A stretch of 18,830 nucleotides of DNA, taken from contig CASEKM010000005.1 in assembly GCA_949288405.1 (NCBI GenBank), positions 1-18,830 of the forward strand, given 5' to 3'. Within the stretch, counting starts at the first letter, position 1. Every line of letters begins with the position of its first letter. The translations under genes were made by a program, and so were the position numbers. Source of the stretch: an uncultured bacterium. Its GTDB lineage: Bacteria > Bacillota > Clostridia > Oscillospirales > Oscillospiraceae. The notes beneath the pieces are model-generated. The model saw nothing but the letters and a program-made list of their open reading frames with translations, had not been told where the DNA came from and did no database searches. Below, one piece after another: positions 14,165 through 18,830 of the stretch.

Positions 14165-14279
14165 AGGGTTCCGCCATCTCCGCGCTAAGAGCCGCCCTTC
14201 GGGCGGTTGCGCTCCGAAACGCGCCTGCGGGCGCAGTGCGGGGCGGGTTTCTTTCCCAACGATGGGAAAGAAACCAAAG
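14165..14279 (+). repeat. Left copy of the island's inverted repeat
   Basis: The core 14175-14242 is identical over 68 bp to the reverse complement of 15159-15226. It continues into a perfect 13-bp hairpin, GGTTTCTTTCCCA-ACGA-TGGGAAAGAAACC (14246-14275), and ends GAAAGAAACCAAA, a string also present in inverted form at the inner edge of the right copy. Outside the core the copies diverge, although GGGTTC near the outer edge is shared. Confidence 0.88.
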
Positions 14280-14593
14280 GATCGCCGGGGGACGGCTCAG
14301 GATGAGCACTTCGTGCTCATAGTCGCCCTCCCTATCCCCTCTGGCCTGCGGCCATCTCCCTACCCCTTTTGTCCCTTCGGGACATTTCCCCCTGACAGGG
14401 GGAGTCGGCCCCGTCCCCCGTTACGGGGGACGCCCCCTGAAATGTATCCTAAAATTTCCGGCGCGCAAAATCTGAGTGCGTGTCTAAATTCCCGCCGCCC
14501 CACTGGGGCCTGGGTTTGCAAAAATTGATGCTGGTGCGATTCCGCTTGTGCGCCTGACTTTGCCGAGCCAACGCTCTCGGTGCGAGAGCTGAC

Positions 14594-15063
14594 GGGCCGG
14601 TCTTGGACCGGCCCCTACGAAAAAGAACGCAGCCGTTCCCGTATCAACCGTAGGGGACCCAGGCCCGCCTGTCCCGGATGGTTCGTAATCGCTCCGTAGG
14701 GGCGGCCCCACGTGGCCGCCCGCCCAGCCTTCCCCCTCCAAAGGGGCAGATGAGGGTGACTTCTTGGCGGCTCAGGCAATCCCCGGCGGGAGGCCCAAGG
14801 ACCTCCCCTACCCAAACCTGGAAGATTCGTGGGAGACCTGTAGGGCGGGGGCTTGCCCCCGCCGCCGTTGAGGTTTCTGCCCCCTCTGTAGGGCGCAACG
14901 ACCTCGGCGCGCCGCCTGTGAAGTCCCCTCCCCCTGTAAGGGCGCGGCCTCCCGGACGCACCGTTCCGCCCACGGGCGGGCGACCGCAAGGGTCGCCCCT
15001 ACAGGGTTGTAAGAACGTATGCAAGACCTGGAACCCTCGGGCGGCCCAGTGTGCCGCCCCTGC
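14594..15063. repeat. Cluster of GTAGGGGC/GCCCCTAC hairpin halves, three at 48-bp spacing
   Basis: Left-type halves begin near 14648 (CCGTAGGGGAC), 14694 (CCGTAGGGGCGG), 14838 (CTGTAGGGCGG), 14886 (CTGTAGGGCGC) and 14934 (CTGTAAGGGCGC). Right-type halves end near 14614 (CCGGCCCCTACG), 15004 (TCGCCCCTACAG) and 15057 (CCGCCCCTGCGG). Several have a hairpin inside, for example GGCGGGGGC-TT-GCCCCCGCC (14844-14863) and GGGCGACC-GCAAG-GGTCGCCC. Units at 14838, 14886 and 14934 are exactly 48 bp apart, and 14694 is 144 bp (three periods) before 14838. The element at 6835-6904 is a tidy two-half version. Confidence 0.75.
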
Positions 15064-15118
15064 GGAGATCAAGAAACGTCTCAGGATACGCCGATCCCCT
15101 GAGCCGCGCCCCGGCGCC

Positions 15119-15236
15119 TCTTTGGTTTCTTTCTGGGCATCCAGAGAGAAGCTCGCCGCCCGCACTGCGCCCGCAGGCGCGTTTCGGAGCGCAACCGCCC
15201 GAAGGGCGGCTCTTAGCGCGGAGATGCGGCGAACCC
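15119..15236 (-). repeat. Right copy of the island's inverted repeat
   Basis: 15159-15226 is the exact reverse complement of 14175-14242 (68 of 68 bases by eye). The inner edge begins TTTGGTTTCTTT (15121-15132), mirroring the left copy. The sequence between differs, and the perfect 13-bp hairpin of the left copy is degraded here. The outer edge lies about 36 bp before the proA start. Confidence 0.88.
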
Positions 15237-15271
15237 CAATTTGACAACAAAAATAAAGAAGGTGACCACCT

Positions 15272-16528
15272 ATGACTACGCAAGAACTGCTCCAGAAAGC
15301 CAAGGGGGCCAAGACCGCCATGGCTCTGGCCGATACCGAGACCAAAAACAAGGCCCTCAACGCCATGGCCGACGCCCTGGAGCGGCGCCAGGCGGACATT
15401 TTGGCCGCCAATGAACAGGATCTGGAGGCCGCCCGGGGCACCATGTCCTCGGTGATGATGGACCGGCTGGCCCTGAACCCCGACCGGATCGTCGGCATGG
15501 CCCAGGGCATCCGGGAGGTGGCCCAGCTCCCCGACCCGGTGGGTGCCGTCCTGAACCATGTGGAGCGCCCCAGCGGCATCGTAGTGGAGAAGACCGCCGT
15601 CCCCATGGGGGTCATCGCCATCATCTATGAGAGCCGCCCCAACGTCACCAGCGACGCCGCCGCCCTGGCCCTGAAGGCGGGCTCCGCCTGCGTCCTGCGG
15701 GGGGGCAAGGAGGCCCACCGCTCCGCCGCCGCCATCGTGGCCGCCCTGAAGGAGGGCCTGTCCGCCGCCGGGCTGCCCGGTGACGCCCTCCAGCTGGTGG
15801 AGGACACCACCCGCGCCTCCTCCAACGAGCTGATGACCGCCACCGGCTATGTGGACCTGCTCATCCCCCGGGGCGGAGCCGGTCTCATCCGGGCCTGCGT
15901 GGACAACGCCACCGTCCCGGTGATCGAGACGGGCACCGGCATCTGCCACATCTATGTGGACGGGGCCGCCGATCAGGAGATGGCGCTGAACATCATCGAG
16001 AACGCCAAGTGCTCCCGCCCCTCGGTGTGCAACGCCGCCGAGGCCTGCCTGGTGGACCGCTCCATCGCCCAGGAATTCCTGCCCAAGCTGAAGCAGCGCC
16101 TGGTGGACGGCCGCGCCGCCCGGGGCGCCATCTCCGTGGAGCTGCGCCTGGACCCGTCCGCCGCCCAGATCATCCCCGGCACCCCCGCCGGTCCCGACGA
16201 CTTCGACACGGAATTTCTGGACTATGTGCTGGCCGTGAAGGTGGTGGACGGGGCGGAGGGGGCCGTGGCCCACATCACCGCCCACTCCACCGGCCACTCC
16301 GACGCCATCGTGACGGCGGACGAGGAGACGGCCAAGCGGTTCCTGGCCCAGGTGGACTCCGCCGCCGTGTACTGGAACGCCTCCACCCGCTTCACTGACG
16401 GGGGAGAGTTCGGCCTGGGGTGCGAGATGGGCATCTCCACCCAGCGCCTCCACGCCCGGGGCCCCATGGGGCTCCAGGAGCTGTGCACCTACAAGTACGT
16501 GGTCCGGGGCACCGGTCAGATCCGGTGA
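15272..16528 (+). CDS. proA: Gamma-glutamyl phosphate reductase (glutamate-5-semialdehyde dehydrogenase)
   Basis: It reduces gamma-glutamyl phosphate to glutamate-5-semialdehyde with NADPH, the second step of proline synthesis. The product cyclises to the ProC substrate. At 418 residues it has the usual full length. Visible family motifs are VPMGVIAIIYESRPNVTSDAAAL (110-132), LRGGKEA (142-148), LIPRGGAGLI (197-206), PVIETGTGICHIYVD (216-230) and the active-site region KCSRPSVCNAAE (246-257), with catalytic Cys253. GLGCEMGISTQRLHARGPMGLQEL lies near the C-terminus. ATG 15272 has AGAAGGTG 7 nt upstream. It belongs with proC and proB by function, but the repeat island means it either depends on long read-through or has a promoter I cannot see. 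Confidence 0.97.
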   Translation: MTTQELLQKAKGAKTAMALADTETKNKALNAMADALERRQADILAANEQDLEAARGTMSSVMMDRLALNPDRIVGMAQGIREVAQLPDPVGAVLNHVERPSGIVVEKTAVPMGVIAIIYESRPNVTSDAAALALKAGSACVLRGGKEAHRSAAAIVAALKEGLSAAGLPGDALQLVEDTTRASSNELMTATGYVDLLIPRGGAGLIRACVDNATVPVIETGTGICHIYVDGAADQEMALNIIENAKCSRPSVCNAAEACLVDRSIAQEFLPKLKQRLVDGRAARGAISVELRLDPSAAQIIPGTPAGPDDFDTEFLDYVLAVKVVDGAEGAVAHITAHSTGHSDAIVTADEETAKRFLAQVDSAAVYWNASTRFTDGGEFGLGCEMGISTQRLHARGPMGLQELCTYKYVVRGTGQIR

Positions 16529-16534
16529 GCCCCC

Positions 16535-16555
16535 GGCGGTTTCCGCCATTTTCCT
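16535..16555 (+). terminator. Weak terminator-like hairpin after proA
   Basis: GGCGG-TTT-CCGCC (16535-16547) is followed by ATTTTCC. The stem is only 5 bp, so termination would be partial. It precedes a separate promoter for the HD gene. Confidence 0.3.
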
Positions 16556-16556
16556 G

Positions 16557-16585
16557 CTGACAGCCCCTGCGTTCCGGCGTACAAT
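16557..16585 (+). promoter_or_regulatory. Probable promoter of the HD-domain gene
   Basis: CTGACA (16557-16562) and TACAAT (16580-16585) are separated by exactly 17 bp. This leaves a leader of about 100 nt before the TTG start. Confidence 0.6.
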
Positions 16586-16691
16586 GGAAGCAGACTGCCG
16601 CTGATCTTGATACCAGTTCCCCGGGACCCGCGCCCCCGGAGCTGTGTATAGTTCCATCCGCCTTGTGTCTCATCAGAAAGGACTGATTCCA

Positions 16692-17204
16692 TTGAACCAT
16701 TATCTCACTGGGTTCTGCCAGACGACGGAGAAGCTCCTGGACTCCAACCAGGTGCGCATGATGGGCCGGTGGAAACACCACGGCCAGATCAGTACGCTGG
16801 ACCACTCCCTGTTTGTGGCCTACTGGTCCTATCGCCTGGCCCGGAAATTCGGGTGGGATGAACACGCCGCCGCCCGGGGCGGACTGCTCCACGATTTGTA
16901 CCTGTACAACTCCAAGGACAAGTCCGCCCACCCCGGCCTGCAGTGCTTCGACCACCCCCGGGCCGCCGCCCGGAACGCGGCAGGACTCACCGCCCTCTCC
17001 GACAAGGAGAAGAACATCATTTTGTCCCACATGTGGCCGCTGGGCGGCCAGCTCCCCCGCTCCCGGGAGGCCTGGCTGGTGGACCTGGTGGATACCTTCT
17101 GCGCCGGCCTGGAGCTGGCCGGGATCTACCACCCCGCGCGCCTGCGGGAACAGCTGGGCGTAACGCCCCTTCTGGAGGAGGAGCCCGCCCTCGCCCCCTG
17201 CTGA
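16692..17204 (+). CDS. HD-domain phosphohydrolase-like protein
   Basis: A 170-residue cytoplasmic protein with the metal-binding HD superfamily pattern: His38 in LDHSLFVAYWSYRLA, the doublet His67-Asp68 in GGLLHDLYLYN, further histidines at 88 (CFDHPRAA) and 113 (ILSHMWPL), and a closing Asp near 134 (LVDLVDTFCAG). HD proteins hydrolyse phosphate esters such as nucleotides. The substrate of this compact clostridial-looking type is not known to me. An in-frame GTG at 16644 extends the frame. I prefer TTG 16692 because AAAGGA (16677-16682) sits 9 nt upstream and the extension lacks a ribosome site. It is flanked by its own promoter and a strong terminator, so it is likely a single-gene unit unrelated to the pro genes. 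Confidence 0.8.
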   Translation: MNHYLTGFCQTTEKLLDSNQVRMMGRWKHHGQISTLDHSLFVAYWSYRLARKFGWDEHAAARGGLLHDLYLYNSKDKSAHPGLQCFDHPRAAARNAAGLTALSDKEKNIILSHMWPLGGQLPRSREAWLVDLVDTFCAGLELAGIYHPARLREQLGVTPLLEEEPALAPC

Positions 17205-17213
17205 CGGACAAAT

Positions 17214-17258
17214 GGCCGCCGTTCCAGGACAACTGGGGCGGCGGCCTCCTTTTGTTTG
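17214..17258 (+). terminator. Intrinsic terminator after the HD gene
   Basis: A 14-bp stem, including two G-U pairs, joins 17214-17227 (GGCCGCCGTTCCAG) with 17233-17246 around GACAA. It is followed by TCCTTTTGTTTG. Confidence 0.9.
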
Positions 17259-17310
17259 GGCAATTTTGCACAAAAATGCGGCAAATCTGCCGATTTTAAA
17301 AAAATTTTTC

Positions 17311-17347
17311 TTGTCCCCTCAAAATTTCCCTGTTAATATGCTATAAT
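17311..17347 (+). promoter_or_regulatory. Promoter region of the glmU-like/prs pair
   Basis: TTGTCC (17311-17316) is followed after 17 bp by TAATAT (17334-17339). A perfect TATAAT lies at 17342-17347 but without a matching -35. The A/T-rich stretch from 17295 on could act as an UP element. One of the two -10 boxes is likely used. Confidence 0.55.
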
Positions 17348-17416
17348 GTCCATGTGAGACGGAAAGGGCCGCTGCGCCCATTTACAAATATCTGTTTTCA
17401 GGAGGTCATCAAACTC

Positions 17417-18088
17417 ATGGATGAGTTTTCCGCAAAGCGCCAGGCCCTGCTGGCGGCGGGCGTCAGGATGATGGACCCCTCCACGGTCTATGTGGAGGAG
17501 AGCGTCACCGTAGGGCCGGGAACTTTGCTGCTCCCCGGCACCATCTTACGGGGAAAGACGGCGGTGGGCGCCGGCTGTGAGATCGGCCCCAACACCATGC
17601 TGGTGGACTGCACCGTGGGGGACCACGTGACCATCAACTCCTCCCAGTGCAACGAGAGCACCATCGATTCCGGCGCCCATGTGGGTCCCTTCGCCTACAT
17701 CCGCCCCAACTGCCACGTGGGCTCCGACGTAAAGGTAGGGGACTTCGTGGAGCTGAAGAACTCCACCATCGGGGCGGGCACCAAGATCTCCCACCTCACC
17801 TATGTGGGGGACGCGGACGTGGGCCGGCAGGTGAACTTCGGCTGCGGCACCGTCCTGGTCAACTACGACGGCAACCGGAAGTACCGCTCCACCATCGGGG
17901 ACCACTGCTTCATCGGCTGCAACACCAACCTGGTCTCCCCCGTCCACATCGGGGACGGGGCCTACACCGCCGCCGGCTCCACCATCACCCAGGATGTGGA
18001 GCCCGACGCCCTGGCCATCGCCCGGGCCCACCAGGTGGACAAGCCCGGCTGGGCGGCCGCCCACCGGGCCAAGAAGGAAGCCAAGTAG
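17417..18088 (+). CDS. GlmU-type N-acetyltransferase (left-handed beta-helix), lacking the uridylyltransferase domain
   Basis: A 223-residue protein equivalent to the C-terminal half of GlmU, which acetylates glucosamine-1-phosphate with acetyl-CoA on the way to UDP-GlcNAc. Hexapeptide repeats (GPGT, GAGC, GPNT, GAHV, and so on) run from about 30 to 195. Counterparts of the E. coli acetyltransferase active-site residues are present: Arg96 (YIRPN), Lys114 (ELKNS), His126 and Tyr129 (SHLTYVGDA), and NYDG (149-152). The acetyl-CoA end is AAGSTITQDV...ALAIARA. The first 20 residues resemble GlmU's inter-domain linker, but no nucleotidyltransferase domain precedes them: the upstream DNA is a promoter and a terminator. 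ATG 17417 follows AGGAGG. The N-terminal frame extension to 17354 is in the leader. It lies upstream of prs, as glmU does in many Firmicutes. Confidence 0.85.
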   Translation: MDEFSAKRQALLAAGVRMMDPSTVYVEESVTVGPGTLLLPGTILRGKTAVGAGCEIGPNTMLVDCTVGDHVTINSSQCNESTIDSGAHVGPFAYIRPNCHVGSDVKVGDFVELKNSTIGAGTKISHLTYVGDADVGRQVNFGCGTVLVNYDGNRKYRSTIGDHCFIGCNTNLVSPVHIGDGAYTAAGSTITQDVEPDALAIARAHQVDKPGWAAAHRAKKEAK

Positions 18089-18204
18089 GGCTCTTGTTTC
18101 GTGCATCCATTCGGTTCATATAGCACCGCAGTACCTGGAGAAACAGAAATTGAGGGGGACCGGGGGCCCCGGGCTGTCCTCACGATTATGGAAGGAAGTT
18201 GAGT
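18089..18204 (+). other. Spacer between the glmU-like gene and prs
   Basis: A 116-bp gap with a GC-rich palindrome (CCGGGG-GCCCCGG, around 18159-18172) and no T-run after it. I see no clear promoter or terminator, so prs is probably co-transcribed with the upstream gene. Confidence 0.4.
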
Positions 18205-18830
18205 ATGATCACACACGGGAAAAGCATCAAAATTTTTACCGGCAACTCCAACCCGGAACTGGCCAAGGCCATCTGCCAGGAGCTGGGCGTCCCCCTGGGC
18301 AACTCGGAGGTAGGCTCCTTCGCCGACGGCGAGAACTTCGCCTCCATCTATGAGACCGTCCGCGGCTCGGACGTGTTCGTGGTCCAGTCCACCTGTCCCT
18401 TTGTGAAGGACGGCGTCTCCCACACCGTCAACGACGCGCTCATGGAGCTGCTCATTATGATCGACGCCCTGCGCCGGGCCTCCGCCGGCCGGATCACCGC
18501 CGTGATCCCCTACTTCGGCTACGCCCGCCAGGACCGGAAGACCAAGCCCCGCGATCCCATCTCCGCCAAGCTGGTGGCCAACATCATCACCCGTGCGGGC
18601 GCGGACCGGGTGCTGACCATGGACCTGCACGCCAACCAGATCCAGGGCTTCTTTGACATCCCGGTGGACAATCTGCTGGGCTCCCCCATCTTTGTCAACG
18701 AGTTCTTCCGCAAGTACGCCGCCCTCCAGGACGAGACCATGGTGGTCTCCCCCGACGTGGGCTCCGTGGCCCGTGCCCGGGCCTTCGCCCAGAAGCTGGC
18801 CATGCCTCTGGCCATCGTGGACAAGCGCCG
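18205..18830 (+). CDS. prs: Ribose-phosphate pyrophosphokinase (PRPP synthetase), 3' end outside the window
   Basis: It makes PRPP from ribose-5-phosphate and ATP for nucleotide, His and Trp synthesis. The first 208 residues are visible, of roughly 310-320 expected. Visible motifs are IKIFTGNSNPELA (8-20), FADGE (39-43) for ATP binding, YFGYARQDRK (103-112), the divalent-cation/flexible-loop segment MDLHANQIQGFFDIPVDNL (139-157) and VVSPDVGSVARAR (180-192). Instead of the common STSAPVNDNLMEL it has STCPFVKDGVSHTVNDALMEL (62-82), a short insert within an otherwise conserved stretch. The ATG follows AAGGAAG by 7 nt. The window ends two bases into codon 209. Confidence 0.97.
   Translation, partial: MITHGKSIKIFTGNSNPELAKAICQELGVPLGNSEVGSFADGENFASIYETVRGSDVFVVQSTCPFVKDGVSHTVNDALMELLIMIDALRRASAGRITAVIPYFGYARQDRKTKPRDPISAKLVANIITRAGADRVLTMDLHANQIQGFFDIPVDNLLGSPIFVNEFFRKYAALQDETMVVSPDVGSVARARAFAQKLAMPLAIVDKR

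Larger units (their letters stand above)
14125..15271. other. Non-coding hairpin-rich island between proB and proA
   Basis: No believable gene lies in these 1,147 bp. The open frames are low-complexity Pro/Arg/Gly products with no ribosome site. The island is framed by 115-bp-class inverted copies (about 14165-14279 and 15119-15236). It is filled with short palindromes, such as GAGCAC-TTC-GTGCTC near 14304 and GTCCCCC-GTTAC-GGGGGAC (14413-14431), and at least eight halves of the GTAGGGGC/GCCCCTAC repeat. No obvious T-run terminator and no clear promoter are present. A TTGACA at 15241 has no -10 at a workable distance. It appears to be an insertion or build-up of non-autonomous repeats inside an operon. 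Confidence 0.8.

Noticed and set aside
14838..14981. CRISPR-like array from the 48-bp spacing
   Set aside because: Only the first ~10 bases of each unit are conserved, each unit carries its own hairpin, and there are only three phased units and no cas genes.
14262..15244. Open frames of 85-188 aa inside the pro-operon island
   Set aside because: The products are Pro/Arg/Gly low-complexity and follow the palindromic repeats. No ribosome site supports any of them.
15241..15270. Promoter for proA from TTGACA at 15241
   Set aside because: A -10 box at 16-18 bp would fall in the ribosome site, and the sequence there is not TATAAT-like.
14999..16657. 552-aa minus-strand open frame opposite proA and the island
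   Set aside because: Antisense to proA, extending into repeat DNA. No domain or ribosome site.
1..18830. tRNA, rRNA, transposase or phage genes
   Set aside because: I looked for tRNA cloverleaf ends, rRNA-like stretches and DDE or integrase motifs on both strands and saw none.

Overview
The window looks like chromosomal DNA of a GC-rich, low-GC-phylum-type bacterium. Supporting signs are Firmicutes-style Shine-Dalgarno sites, TTG and GTG starts, a MacAB-type exporter without an outer-membrane gene, an S-layer-homology protein, a PadR/DUF2812 pair, and a glmU-like gene next to prs. My best guess is a gut Oscillospiraceae-type Clostridia (Flavonifractor/Lawsonibacter-like). That placement is inference from gene content and base composition only. 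No rRNA, tRNA, CRISPR array, transposase or phage gene is visible.

Layout. (1) 1-200: the 3' end of an unidentified plus-strand gene, then hairpins and a strong terminator. (2) 193-2886, minus strand: a compact three-gene sugar-transfer cassette (GtrA-type flippase, GT2 polyprenyl-phosphate sugar transferase, GT-C membrane transferase) that is visibly more AT-rich than the rest. (3) 3045-6802, plus: a MacA-MacB-type ABC export operon whose adaptor carries an internal duplication. (4) 6835-8842: a bipartite hairpin repeat, then a secreted SLH-domain protein and a clear terminator. (5) 9011-10549, plus: a 40-bp perfect palindrome on a strong promoter driving a small XRE regulator and two membrane proteins that share a DERD motif. 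(6) 10616-12376, minus: a PadR regulator and DUF2812 membrane protein, tail-to-tail with region 5, with a twin CTCGA-N3-TCGAG operator at the promoter. (7) 12444-16528, plus: proC, proB and proA, giving the whole glutamate-to-proline route, but with a 1.15-kb non-coding, hairpin-packed island between proB and proA. (8) 16557-17258: an HD-domain phosphohydrolase with its own promoter and terminator. (9) 17311-18830: a stand-alone GlmU acetyltransferase half, followed by prs, which runs off the window.

The two most distinctive non-coding structures are the island in the pro operon and the palindromic promoter at 9011-9074. The island is bracketed by two identical 68-bp inverted copies and contains a run of GTAGGGGC/GCCCCTAC-type hairpins, three of them spaced exactly 48 bp apart. 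Regions 5 and 6 are two separate regulator-plus-membrane-protein modules facing each other. They could be stress- or envelope-sensing systems, but nothing in the sequence fixes their signal.
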